The notes under the pieces are model-generated. The model did not search any database and was not told the origin of the DNA. It saw only the letters and a program-made list of their open reading frames with translations. This document shows positions 1-8,253 of a stretch of DNA of 64,000 nucleotides, in pieces (the stretch's first letter is position 1; every line of letters starts with the position of its first letter). The translations under genes and the position numbers were made by a program. Source of the stretch: an uncultured Sphingomonadaceae bacterium (lineage in GTDB: Bacteria > Pseudomonadota > Alphaproteobacteria > Sphingomonadales > Sphingomonadaceae); the NCBI GenBank assembly GCA_947501325.1, contig CANMVC010000001.1, forward strand, positions 1,426,001-1,490,000, written 5' to 3'.

Positions 1-623
1 GGGTGATTGCCGATGATATGGACGCGATTGCCGAAGCCGTGAATATCCTGCGCGCGCGCAATGATTATCTCTTCACAACCGGCGGTATTGGCCCGACCCA
101 TGATGATATTACGGTGGACGCTATCTCCAAGGCGCTGGGTGTAGATGTGGTCATCCACCCGACGGCTCGGGCGATCTTGGAAAAATATTATGTAGATAAG
201 GGCGGTATCAACGAAGGCCGCTTGCGCATGGCGCGGGTCCCTGATGGCGCGGAGCTGATCGAAAACCGCATGTCCGGCGCACCGGGTATCAAGATCGATA
301 ATCTATTCCTGATGGCGGGCGTCCCGCATATCACTGCGGGTATGCTCGATGCACTGACCGGAACACTGGAAGGCGGTGCGCCGCTGCTGTCCGCAACACT
401 CGGCGCCTGGGCGCCGGAAAGCGAAATTGCCGATGTCTTAAGCGCGGCTGAAAAGGCGCACGAAGGATGTCAGATTGGCAGCTATCCGTTTTTCCGCAAT
501 GGCACGGTAGGGGCGAATTTTGTTGTACGCTCAACGGATGCGAATGATTTGGCGACCTGTACGGCAGTGTTGAAATCCGGTTTGGAGGCGGCAGGTTACG
601 AGGTTACCGACGGCGGTATCTAG
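1..623 (+). CDS. CinA-like molybdopterin-binding domain protein (5' partial)
   Basis: The frame is open from the window edge, so the N-terminus is missing; about 206 residues are visible. The early stretch TGGIGPTHDDITVDAISKAL is the phosphate/molybdopterin-binding loop of the MoCF_biosynth fold found in CinA/competence-damage-inducible proteins and stand-alone relatives. The visible part continues with the usual CinA-type insert and ends without a C-terminal nicotinamide-nucleotide amidase domain, so it resembles the short single-domain family. Its exact reaction is unknown; fold members bind molybdopterin or process nucleotide-like substrates. It converges with the thiolase-like gene downstream (stop-to-stop gap about 43 bp). 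Confidence 0.8.
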   Translation, partial: VIADDMDAIAEAVNILRARNDYLFTTGGIGPTHDDITVDAISKALGVDVVIHPTARAILEKYYVDKGGINEGRLRMARVPDGAELIENRMSGAPGIKIDNLFLMAGVPHITAGMLDALTGTLEGGAPLLSATLGAWAPESEIADVLSAAEKAHEGCQIGSYPFFRNGTVGANFVVRSTDANDLATCTAVLKSGLEAAGYEVTDGGI

Positions 624-666
624 CTTTGTGGCCCTCCTTTGAAGCGGCGCGCGAACCTGCCGACGT

Positions 667-2184
667 TCACATCAGAACCGCATGATTGCGTTTGCCATCC
701 GAGGTGATCATCACCTTCTCGCCGATCAGATCGGTGTTTTCCGGAGGGTTTTCGAGAAGACCGATGCATGGCACCCCGTTTTCATCCTGCAGCCACAAAG
801 TTGCGGCTCCGGCGACACCCTTCACATAAGGCAAGGCGTAGCTTTTGATCATCCCGTTGCCCGACGCGAAATGGTCGGGTTTTGTGCCTTCATCCGGCGG
901 TATATAATTGGGCGCAGCGATTCGGTCTGGTGACCAGCCGCCGGCCAAGGGCTGCGCGGCATAAATGCCCACCGATTCCTTGTTGATCGCGCCGCCATTG
1001 GCGGAAATCATGCCGGGTTTGCTGCCATCCTTGCGCAACGCCTGCACCAGAGCAACTATCGCGTGGGTGCTATAACTGTTACCGGGACCGCCAAAGAAAC
1101 TCAGTCCGCCAGTCAGCGTATAGCTCGACAGGGGCCGATCCGGCTGATCCAGCGCCTCCATCACCAGAGACACCGCGACCGGGAAGCAGCTGTAAATATC
1201 AATCGGACCGATATCGCTCGCCTGCTGCTCGGCAAGCTCCAGCGCCTTGCCCACAGCCCATTCGACGGCGGGAGACCGCGACAGATCCATCTGCTGGCTG
1301 ATGATCGGAATACTGGCGTCCGCACCGCTGTGGAGATAGATCATCTTGTCCTCGGCCACACCCAGATCGGCTGCATGGCCAGCCGTTGTGACGATCACAG
1401 CGCCGCCCAAAGCCACGGCATCTTGCGCCACCATCCAGCGGCGATAGGGGTCGTTGAGCTGATAATTGCCGCCGCTATCTTGCAGCAATTCCTCCGCGCT
1501 CCAGTCCTTGGCAAATTGGGCATGCTCGCGCGTGGAAGCGACGGAAGAGAATGCTGACCACAGCTCTGCCATATCTTGCGCATAGCTGGCCCGATCCATT
1601 TCCAAGCGACTGCGGCGCGCATTTTCCAGCAGGCCATAAGCCATGGGCATGGAGATAATCCCGTGGCGAAATTCATACATGGTGAGCACCGGAAACTCTG
1701 TGCGCTTGTCGATAAAGTCGCGATCTGATGGCTGGTTCCAGTCCATCTCATGGCCCGCTTTCTTGGCGCGCTTGACCGTACCAATGGATTCTGAACCACA
1801 GAGAAGGGCGGCTTTGATTTTGCCTTCATGCAGCTGGACCGCGAGCTCGTTCAAATGTTTTTGCGGGCTTTGGCCACCAACATCGCCGTAGATCAGCTGC
1901 GCCGGATTGAGGCCAGCCGCCTGCGCAATCGCATCGGGAAAATTTTCCGGAGAGCCATAGGCATGTTGCACGCCGCTGTCGTGGAAGAGCCGGATCGCGA
2001 GCAGGCAGTCGATTGACGCGCCGAGCTTGTCCGCAACGCCGCTATCGGCCAGCGCGGCTTTTGCGGCAGCCGAAGCGAGGTCCACCGGCGATGGCCATTC
2101 GATGCCCCATCCCTGCTTCAGGGATTGCCCGCTGGCTTCCCCCACACCAATTAAAACAGGTGCCTGGCGGTCCGAAATTGTCAT
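667..2184 (-). CDS. Acetyl-CoA acetyltransferase-like (thiolase superfamily) protein
   Basis: This 505-residue protein has the alpha-beta-alpha thiolase layout and is longer than the usual 390 residues. The last roughly 90 residues (from about 420) form an extra small beta-rich domain, as in the long 'acetyl-CoA acetyltransferase' family next to acyl-CoA catabolic genes. Where classical thiolases carry the nucleophilic Cys, this protein reads DVGGQSPQ. The C-terminal GHPxG motif is replaced by NGGAINKESVG. It may therefore be a non-classical or SCP2-type thiolase, possibly needing a partner. The start is ATG at 2184 with GAGGG upstream. It is divergent from the CoA-transferase gene and shares its promoter region and putative operator. 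Confidence 0.8.
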   Translation of the reverse strand: MTISDRQAPVLIGVGEASGQSLKQGWGIEWPSPVDLASAAAKAALADSGVADKLGASIDCLLAIRLFHDSGVQHAYGSPENFPDAIAQAAGLNPAQLIYGDVGGQSPQKHLNELAVQLHEGKIKAALLCGSESIGTVKRAKKAGHEMDWNQPSDRDFIDKRTEFPVLTMYEFRHGIISMPMAYGLLENARRSRLEMDRASYAQDMAELWSAFSSVASTREHAQFAKDWSAEELLQDSGGNYQLNDPYRRWMVAQDAVALGGAVIVTTAGHAADLGVAEDKMIYLHSGADASIPIISQQMDLSRSPAVEWAVGKALELAEQQASDIGPIDIYSCFPVAVSLVMEALDQPDRPLSSYTLTGGLSFFGGPGNSYSTHAIVALVQALRKDGSKPGMISANGGAINKESVGIYAAQPLAGGWSPDRIAAPNYIPPDEGTKPDHFASGNGMIKSYALPYVKGVAGAATLWLQDENGVPCIGLLENPPENTDLIGEKVMITSDGKRNHAVLM

Positions 2185-2209
2185 GACTTACTTATCCCTC
2201 AATTAAACA

Positions 2210-2227
2210 GTTCATCGCTCGATTAAA
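2210..2227. promoter_or_regulatory. Putative TetR-type operator, copy 1
   Basis: GTTCATCGCTCGATTAAA in the divergent promoter region between the thiolase-like gene and the CoA transferase. It matches 13 of 18 positions of the better copies at 8154 and 29176, and the right half CGATTAAA is exact. A further AATTAAA half site lies at 2201-2207. This is the most degenerate copy; the assignment rests on position and on the other copies. Confidence 0.5.
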
Positions 2228-2278
2228 ACTGATAACAGACACGTATATTCATGCACCTAATAAATTGAGGACAGATAG

Positions 2279-3490
2279 ATGAGCGGATGGCCGGAACTAA
2301 AATGGGATGTTGAACCTACGGGGCCGCTAAAGGGCCTGAAAATACTGGACATGTCCACCGTCGTTCTGGGGCCTTTTGCTACACTCAATTTTGCCGATAT
2401 GGGCGCGGAGGTTATCAAGGTTGAAAATGACAGCGGCAAATTTCCCGGCGACATGATGCGCCATGCCGGTGATAGTCCAACCGGCGATCTGGGACCAATT
2501 TTCACCTCGCTCAACCGCAACAAGAAATCGATCACGCTCAATGCCAAGGAAGAAGCCGACAAGGCGGTGATTGTCGAACTGCTGAAACATGCCGATGTGT
2601 TTTTTCACAATGTGCGTCTCGCCGGGATGGAGCGGCTTGGCCTCGACTATGAAGCGGTGAAGGCAATTAATCCGGGCATTGTCTATGTCCATTGTGCCGG
2701 TTTTGGTCAGGGCGGCGACTATTCGCACCGGCAGGCTTATGATGACCTGATCCAATGCTCCTCCGGCTTTGCATCGCTATTTGAAATGCGCGGCGACAGC
2801 GGACGGCCGCTTTACATGCCGTCGCTGGTCGCGGACAAAACCATCGGTCTGTTCGCCGTCAACGCGACGCTCGCGGCCATGTATCACAAGGAAAAAACCG
2901 GCGAGGGCCAGTTTGTCCAGGTACCGATGTTCGAAGCCTTTACCTGGTTCAACATGGTCGAAAATCTGTGGGGCGAAACCTTCATTCCCGGCAATGGCAA
3001 GCTCGCCTACACGCGCTCGATCAATCCCAATCGCAAGCCGTATCCGACCAAGGACGGCTATATCGGCCTGGTCCCCTATAGCGACGGGCAATGGGAAACC
3101 TTCTTTGAACTGGGCGGCAAGCCCGGTGTCTTTGACGAGCCGCGTTTTGCAACCTATTCGGAGCGTACCAAGAATATCACCGCGCTCTATGCCCTGATCG
3201 AGGAAATTGCCTCAACCAAGACGACAGACGAGTGGCTGGAGCTGCTCGACGAGAATAATATTCCGGCCATGCGCTATAACCAGATGACCGATGTGCTCGA
3301 AGATCCACATCTTAAGCAAGTCGGTTTCTGGACCGAGCGCGAAGGCGAGAAGATCGGCAAATATCGCTCGATAAAGCACCCCGTCCACTATTCCGCGAGC
3401 CCCGCCAATGTCTATGCCGATCCGCCAACACTGGGCGCGGATAATGACGAGATCCGGGAAGCCATCGGACATCCGAAAAAGGCTGATTGA
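2279..3490 (+). CDS. CaiB/BaiF family III CoA transferase
   Basis: 403 residues, the normal length for family III CoA transferases, which move CoA between a thioester and a free carboxylic acid through an enzyme-bound aspartyl anhydride. The N-terminal GLKILDMSTVVLGPFAT and GAEVIKVE segments are the CoA-binding Rossmann part. Asp155 in QAYDDLIQCSSG is the likely catalytic residue. GAGGA lies 8 nt before the ATG. The DUF1330 gene follows after 10 bp, so the two are probably one operon. A putative TetR-type operator lies about 50 bp upstream. The acid substrate cannot be read from the sequence; the context suggests activation or CoA recycling in acyl-CoA catabolism. Confidence 0.9.
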   Translation: MSGWPELKWDVEPTGPLKGLKILDMSTVVLGPFATLNFADMGAEVIKVENDSGKFPGDMMRHAGDSPTGDLGPIFTSLNRNKKSITLNAKEEADKAVIVELLKHADVFFHNVRLAGMERLGLDYEAVKAINPGIVYVHCAGFGQGGDYSHRQAYDDLIQCSSGFASLFEMRGDSGRPLYMPSLVADKTIGLFAVNATLAAMYHKEKTGEGQFVQVPMFEAFTWFNMVENLWGETFIPGNGKLAYTRSINPNRKPYPTKDGYIGLVPYSDGQWETFFELGGKPGVFDEPRFATYSERTKNITALYALIEEIASTKTTDEWLELLDENNIPAMRYNQMTDVLEDPHLKQVGFWTEREGEKIGKYRSIKHPVHYSASPANVYADPPTLGADNDEIREAIGHPKKAD

Positions 3491-3500
3491 GGAATAATAT

Positions 3501-3827
3501 ATGTCAGACACACCATCTGTTTCCGGCCCCGTCCACGTCATGGCCAATTTCACCGTCCATGATGCAGAAAAATATCGCGTCTATGAAAAAGGCTTTTTCC
3601 CGATTCTGAAAAGACATGGTGGCACGTTCATCACCCTGGATGACAATAGCGAGACCTTTGAAGGATCAATGCCACCGGAAGGGCGCGTGGTCCTGTTCAA
3701 ATTTCCGAGCGTGGAAGCGGCGACGGCTTGGTATAATGATACCGATTATCAGGCGTTATCGGAACATCGGCGGGCCGGGACAGAGCTCAAGTTTCTGACG
3801 ATGTTGCACGGGATGCCGGGGCGGTAG
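3501..3827 (+). CDS. DUF1330 family protein
   Basis: 108 residues with the ferredoxin-like alpha/beta pattern of DUF1330: an opening VMANFTVHDAEKYRVYEKGFFP, a central GRVVLFKFPSVEAATAWYND and a final short strand. Proteins of this family are small, soluble and probably dimeric; their activity is not established. It is the second gene of the CoA transferase operon (10 bp gap), so it probably serves the same pathway. The next gene is convergent. Confidence 0.88.
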   Translation: MSDTPSVSGPVHVMANFTVHDAEKYRVYEKGFFPILKRHGGTFITLDDNSETFEGSMPPEGRVVLFKFPSVEAATAWYNDTDYQALSEHRRAGTELKFLTMLHGMPGR

Positions 3828-3861
3828 CTTTGTTTTCAGTATGCCGCTTGCAGGGATATAT

Positions 3862-4293
3862 TTAGCTATCGTGGGGGCTTTTTGGAACCGGGGCCTGAGG
3901 CAGAGCGCACGCGCTGGTTTCGAGCCGTTTGAACCTTAGCTGAGCGACTATATGGGGTGACGTAGCGCGATCCAGCGCAACAATCAGAATATTGTCCTCA
4001 CATGGACTTTGAACTTCCTGGCTTTCGTCACAGTCAAAGTGAATTTCTCGGGGATTTGGCTGGAGTTCCCAATCAGTGTGGCCAAGTCTACGGCATTGGG
4101 AGATACGGTCCAGCAGGTCATCTACTGACAAAGGTTTGCGATCCAATCCATAGGCATCGAAACGCATGGCCTTCAAAGTATCGGCATCTCGCGCAACGAT
4201 TGCGTTCGCCGCAGCCGCAACAATGTCTCTCGCTTCAGCATTTGAAGCGCTTGCTGCTGCTATGAGCGCGGCCACAACCCCAACCATTTTCAT
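3862..4293 (-). CDS. Hypothetical secreted protein
   Basis: The frame opens at 4344, but the ATG at 4293 gives a proper signal peptide (MKMVGVVAALIAAASASNAEA, cleavage probably after AEA) and has GGAG upstream; I chose it. The mature part is about 120 residues with four Cys residues that could form disulfides in the periplasm. It contains an acidic DLLDRISQC region and a Pro-rich C-terminus. I do not recognise a family. It sits alone between the DUF1330 gene (convergent) and the tetR gene on the same strand. Confidence 0.65.
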   Translation of the reverse strand: MKMVGVVAALIAAASASNAEARDIVAAAANAIVARDADTLKAMRFDAYGLDRKPLSVDDLLDRISQCRRLGHTDWELQPNPREIHFDCDESQEVQSPCEDNILIVALDRATSPHIVAQLRFKRLETSACALPQAPVPKSPHDS

Positions 4294-4388
4294 TCCAATA
4301 TGTCTCCAAATCATCGAATGATGCAGCGAATCAAACAGCTCCATTCGAACATCCGTTTGCGCGCCCTTATCAGATATCAGACCCGAAA

Positions 4389-5030
4389 CTACCGCGCCAA
4401 TATCCCGGCCATCACCAGTTCCACCGTTTGCTCCCGATAAGCATCGCGCATTTTTTCGTCGAAATCATCGCGGCCATAGCAATATTTCCAGACCAGTTTG
4501 CCGGTGAAAAAACGGTCGGCAGCACCCGTCACGGCGGAATAGAAAAGGTCGGGGTCGAGATCACGGAACACGCCGGTTTTAATGCCATCGCCGACAAAAA
4601 TGCCGTAAGCTTCTGACAAGGGCTTCAGATATTTATTGGCAATATCGCGCGCGCCTTCCGGCGGCAGATCGCGGATCAGGCGCATCGTCAGGCGGTGGAT
4701 ATAGGGATATTTATAATAGGTATCGATCACCGCGCCGATATGGTGGCGCAGCTTGTCCTCAGGCGGCATATCTTTCGCGATCAAAAGCCCGACATCCTCG
4801 ACAATTTTGGTCATGTCGCGTTCGAGAATCGCCTCGAGCAGGCCGTCCTTGTTGCCGAAATAATATTTGACCAGCGCGCTGTTCAGACCGGAACGCACCG
4901 ACAGCTCGCTAAAGGATATATCAATCGTGTCGCCTTCGCGCATGATCTGGCTGGCTGTTTCGATCAGCTTGCTGCGTGCGCTGGCACCGTCGATGTCCCC
5001 GTTTTTATCCACCTGATTTTCGGCGCTCAT
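4389..5030 (-). CDS. TetR family transcriptional regulator
   Basis: 213 residues. The N-terminal helix-turn-helix (about residues 30-65) contains DISFSELSVRSGLNSALVKY followed by YFGNKDGLLEAIL, the classic TetR signature. The C-terminal ligand and dimer domain ends near the stop. The ATG at 5030 is preferred to an in-frame start at 5063 because GAGGGG precedes it. The gene is the last one of the run thiolase-SDR-enoyl-CoA hydratase-tetR, headed by the operator-like palindrome at 8154. It is therefore the best candidate for the repressor of the five-site regulon, including its own operon, probably released by an acyl-CoA or free acid. The ligand is inferred, not seen. Confidence 0.88.
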   Translation of the reverse strand: MSAENQVDKNGDIDGASARSKLIETASQIMREGDTIDISFSELSVRSGLNSALVKYYFGNKDGLLEAILERDMTKIVEDVGLLIAKDMPPEDKLRHHIGAVIDTYYKYPYIHRLTMRLIRDLPPEGARDIANKYLKPLSEAYGIFVGDGIKTGVFRDLDPDLFYSAVTGAADRFFTGKLVWKYCYGRDDFDEKMRDAYREQTVELVMAGILAR

Positions 5031-5083
5031 GCTATTTCCCCTCGATAGACCGGCCTTTACCAAAGCAGGCCTGCCTCAAGCAA

Positions 5084-5953
5084 TTACTTATAAACAGGTT
5101 CCTCCCACCAAGGAAAGGTATCTGGCATGTCTGTCGACACTTTGTCCGGATAGACCGGATCGCGCTTTTCCAGGAAACTGGCAATGCCTTCCGCTGCATC
5201 ACCTGATTTGGCGCGGTTGAAGATGATCCGGCTGTCAATCTTGTGCGCTTCCATCGGATGGTCGGCACAGGGTATTTGCCACAGCATCTGCCGGGTGAGC
5301 GCTATCGATACCGGCGCGGTATTGTCGACAATTTCCCGCGCCAGCGCATAAGCGGCCGGCAGCAGCTCCTCCGGCTTGTGAATCGAGCGGATCAGGCCGC
5401 CATCAAGCGCTTCCTGCGCATTGAACACACGTCCGGTCATGCACCATTCCAGCGCCTGCGGCCGCCCGACAATATGCGGCAGGAACCAGCTGGCCGCGCC
5501 GTCGGGGGCAATGCCGCGGCGGGCAAAGACAAATCCGAATCGCGCCGTCTCGCTGGCCAGGCGAAAATCCATCGGCAGTTGCAATGTTGCACCAACCCCG
5601 ACCGCTGCTCCGTTTACCGCAGCTATAACCGGCTTCAGGCATTGATAGATACGCAGCGTCAGCTTGCCGCCGCCGTCACGAACCCGCGGATCGGAATAAT
5701 CGTCCACCGGATCGCTGCTGGCAAAGGGCTTGCCGCCGCCTTCCGGTGTCAGATCAGCACCGGCGCAAAAGGCGCGGTCCCCGGACCCCGTCACAACCAC
5801 GGCGCGCACATCGTCGTCGGCATCAATCTGATCAAATGCGTCGCACATTTCCTTCAACATGGTGTTGGTGAAGGCGTTCATTTTTTCCGGACGGTTAATC
5901 GTGATCGTCGCGATATTGTCGGCGACATCATATTTGATCTGGGTGTAGGTCAT
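5084..5953 (-). CDS. Enoyl-CoA hydratase/isomerase family protein
   Basis: 289-residue crotonase-fold protein. CAGADLTPEGGG and the GAAVGVGATLQLPMDFRLA segment form the CoA-binding oxyanion hole, and the following PDGAASWFLPHIVG segment is where hydratases and isomerases place catalytic acids. It probably hydrates or isomerises an unsaturated acyl-CoA in the cytoplasm. It is the third gene of the thiolase-SDR-hydratase-tetR run, separated from the SDR gene by a 188 bp stretch filled with palindromic repeats. The gap to tetR is 53 bp. The exact substrate is unknown. Confidence 0.88.
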   Translation of the reverse strand: MTYTQIKYDVADNIATITINRPEKMNAFTNTMLKEMCDAFDQIDADDDVRAVVVTGSGDRAFCAGADLTPEGGGKPFASSDPVDDYSDPRVRDGGGKLTLRIYQCLKPVIAAVNGAAVGVGATLQLPMDFRLASETARFGFVFARRGIAPDGAASWFLPHIVGRPQALEWCMTGRVFNAQEALDGGLIRSIHKPEELLPAAYALAREIVDNTAPVSIALTRQMLWQIPCADHPMEAHKIDSRIIFNRAKSGDAAEGIASFLEKRDPVYPDKVSTDMPDTFPWWEEPVYK

Positions 5954-5972
5954 GGGGAGGATCCTCTCATAG

Positions 5973-6130
5973 CCCTCTCCCTCTTCAGGGGAGAGGATAG
6001 ATTTGCTTGCCGGTTTACCCGGCTAGAAAATCTTGGAGAGGGGGCTGGCAATATTGCTCTCCCCTCTCCAACGTCGCTAGGCAGCAAAGCTGCCAAGCTC
6101 TCGTTTCCTCTCCCCTGAAGAGGGAGAGGA
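5973..6130. repeat. Nested palindromic intergenic repeat element
   Basis: Two perfect inverted arms of 24 bp (5974-5997 and 6106-6129, core CTCTTCAGGGGAGAGG) enclose a second perfect inverted pair, TTGGAGAGGGG at 6033-6043 and its complement at 6061-6071. Two small hairpins lie between them (GCCGG/CCGGC at 6009-6023 and GGCAGC/GCTGCC at 6080-6094). The whole unit fills the gap between two co-directional genes and would fold into a multi-branched RNA. It resembles the REP/MITE-like intergenic elements of sphingomonads. No transposase is nearby. Confidence 0.8.
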
Positions 6131-6141
6131 GTTTATTCTTA

Positions 6142-6924
6142 CTACCGCGGCGCCATACGGATTGCACCGTCGAGACGCACATCTTCACCGTTGAAATAAC
6201 CGGTTTCGATCATGCATAAAGCCAGTTTGGCATATTCGTCAGGCTGACCGAGTCGCTTCGGGAAAGGCACGGATGCAGACAATGCATCACGGACCTTGTC
6301 AGGCGCTCCGGCAAGCAGCGGCGTGTCGAAAATGCCCGGCAGGATCGTGTTTACACGAATGCCTTCAGCCATCAGATCGCGCGCGATTGGAAGTGTCATG
6401 CCAACGACACCGCCCTTGGAAGCGGAATAGGCGGCCTGGCCCATTTGGCCGTCTTCAGCCGCGACCGACGCCGTGTTGACCATCGCGCCACGTTCGCCAT
6501 CTTCCATGGGGTCAAGCGTCAGCATTCCGGCCGCCGACTTGGCAATGCAGCGGAATGTGCCAACCAGATTGACCTGAATCACGAAATTGAACGCATCCAT
6601 CGGGAAATGGCTGATCGAGCCATCTTCGCGGCTGCGCTTGGCGGTTTTGATCGCGTTGCCGATACCGGCGCAGTTGACCAAAATACGTTCCTGACCATTG
6701 GCCGCCCGGGCCTTTTGAAAGCCGGCATCGACGCTGTCATCATCGGTCACATTGACCTTGCAGAAAACACCGCCCAGTTCGGCAGCCAGCGCTTCGCCCT
6801 TTTCTTCGTTCAGGTCGAACAAGGCGACCTTAACGCCTTTTTCCGCCAAGCGCCGCGCTGTCGCTGCGCCAAGGCCAGAGGCACCGCCCGTAACCACGGC
6901 CGACATTGTGTTGTTGAGTTCCAT
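6142..6924 (-). CDS. SDR family 3-hydroxyacyl-CoA dehydrogenase-like protein
   Basis: 260 residues. The NAD-binding motif [19 protein letters not shown] with acidic LFDLN after beta-2 suggests NAD rather than NADP. NCAGIG and the active-site Tyr/Lys in [11 protein letters not shown] complete the short-chain dehydrogenase signature. The sequence style is that of the HSD17B10/type II 3-hydroxyacyl-CoA dehydrogenases. It would oxidise a 3-hydroxyacyl-CoA, the step between the hydratase and the thiolase encoded on either side. The thiolase gene ends 22 bp upstream. Confidence 0.88.
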   Translation of the reverse strand: MELNNTMSAVVTGGASGLGAATARRLAEKGVKVALFDLNEEKGEALAAELGGVFCKVNVTDDDSVDAGFQKARAANGQERILVNCAGIGNAIKTAKRSREDGSISHFPMDAFNFVIQVNLVGTFRCIAKSAAGMLTLDPMEDGERGAMVNTASVAAEDGQMGQAAYSASKGGVVGMTLPIARDLMAEGIRVNTILPGIFDTPLLAGAPDKVRDALSASVPFPKRLGQPDEYAKLALCMIETGYFNGEDVRLDGAIRMAPR

Positions 6925-6946
6925 GAGTTTTCTTTCTGTTCTAAAC

Positions 6947-8119
6947 TTAATTCAAACGCTCGATGATGGTGACATTGGCCTGACCGCCGCCTTCGCACAT
7001 GGTCTGCAGGCCATATTTGGAGCCGCGGCTTTCCATCGCATTGAGCAAGGTCGCCATCAATTTCGTGCCGGATGCGCCGAGCGGATGACCCAGAGCAATC
7101 GCGCCACCATGGACGTTGATCTTGCTGCGGTCCGCGCCGGTATGTTTCAGCCATGCCAGCGGCACGGGCGCGAAAGCTTCGTTGACCTCATATAGATCAA
7201 TATCATCAATCTTCATGCCCGCCCGCTGCAAAGCCCGGTCTGTCGCAAACAAAGGCTCTTCGAGCATGATCACCGGATCACCAGCTGTCACGGTCAGGTT
7301 CACGATCCGTGCGCGTGGCGTCAGGCCATGGTCTTTTAGCGCCTGTTCGGAACAGACGAGAACAGCGCTCGAACCGTCGCAGATCTGGCTGGCATTGGCC
7401 GCGGTAATCGCGCCGCCTTCCTGCAAGACTTTCACACCGCCGATGCTTTCCATGCTGGCGTCGAAGCGAATACCTTCGTCGACCTTGTGCATTTCTTCGC
7501 CTTCTGGCGTTTCGATTTTGACGGCGACGATTTCATTTTCAAACGCGCCGGATTCCGTCGCTGCAATAGCTTTTTTGTGACTTTCCAAGGCAAAGGCATC
7601 GAGATCATCGCGATTAAAGCCGTGTTTTTTCACCAGCATTTCCGCGCCCATGAACTGGCTGAAATTGATGCCGGGATAAGCTTCGTCGAGACGAGGGCTT
7701 TTGTTGGTGCCAAGATCGGCATCCTTGAACAGCTTAAAGGTCGATCCCATCGGTACGCGGGTCATGCTTTCAACACCGTGCGCCAAAACCATATCTTGCG
7801 TACCGGACATAACGCCCTGCGCCGCGAACTGGATGGATTGCTGGGAAGATCCGCACTGACGATCGATCGAAACCGAAGGTATGCTGTCAGGAAGTTTGGA
7901 CGCTAAAACGCTGTTGCGCCCAACATCACCCGATTGCTCGCCGCCCTGCATGACGCAGCCGGTAATGACATCTTCGATTGCCGCGGGGTCGAAATCATTC
8001 CGGTCCGCAATGGCATCGAGCGTCGCTGCACCTAAATCCACGGCATGGGTTCCAGCCAACCGGCCACCCCGGCGACCGCCTGCGGTCCGAACTACGTCTA
8101 CGATATAGGCTTCTGCCAT
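6947..8119 (-). CDS. Acetyl-CoA C-acyltransferase (thiolase)
   Basis: 390 residues, the normal thiolase length. The active site is complete: nucleophile Cys89 in DRQCGSSQQS, His345 in ALGHPLGASG and Cys375 in TMCEGGGQAN. It cleaves 3-ketoacyl-CoA to acetyl-CoA (or propionyl-CoA) and a shortened acyl-CoA. AAGGAG lies upstream of the ATG. It is the first gene of the operon that continues with an SDR, a hydratase and tetR, and its promoter region carries the best copy of the putative operator (8154-8171). Confidence 0.93.
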   Translation of the reverse strand: MAEAYIVDVVRTAGGRRGGRLAGTHAVDLGAATLDAIADRNDFDPAAIEDVITGCVMQGGEQSGDVGRNSVLASKLPDSIPSVSIDRQCGSSQQSIQFAAQGVMSGTQDMVLAHGVESMTRVPMGSTFKLFKDADLGTNKSPRLDEAYPGINFSQFMGAEMLVKKHGFNRDDLDAFALESHKKAIAATESGAFENEIVAVKIETPEGEEMHKVDEGIRFDASMESIGGVKVLQEGGAITAANASQICDGSSAVLVCSEQALKDHGLTPRARIVNLTVTAGDPVIMLEEPLFATDRALQRAGMKIDDIDLYEVNEAFAPVPLAWLKHTGADRSKINVHGGAIALGHPLGASGTKLMATLLNAMESRGSKYGLQTMCEGGGQANVTIIERLN

Positions 8120-8153
8120 ATTCCTGCTCCTTGATATTTATGAGAATCCAAAA

Positions 8154-8171
8154 TTTAATTGAACGATTAAA
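8154..8171. promoter_or_regulatory. Putative TetR-type operator, copy 2 (best palindrome)
   Basis: TTTAATTGAACGATTAAA, an 18 bp near-perfect inverted repeat (halves TTTAATTG and CGATTAAA), 35 bp upstream of the thiolase start and downstream of the terminator of the preceding operon. It is nearly identical to the copy at 29176 (17 of 18). Confidence 0.68.
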
Positions 8172-8194
8172 CTTGCACTGCCCTAGCGTCAAAT

Positions 8195-8235
8195 AAAAAA
8201 GCCGATCATCACCATCGTGATAACCGGCCTTTTTC
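8195..8235 (-). terminator. Rho-independent terminator after the aldehyde dehydrogenase gene
   Basis: The stem arms 8201-8212 and 8217-8228 pair at 10 of 12 positions around a short CATC loop. They are followed on the minus strand by a run of six U, with A/U runs on both sides, so it could work in both directions. It separates the ligase-P450-aldehyde dehydrogenase operon from the thiolase operon. Confidence 0.75.
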
Positions 8236-8253
8236 GAGTCTTAACCTGTGTTT

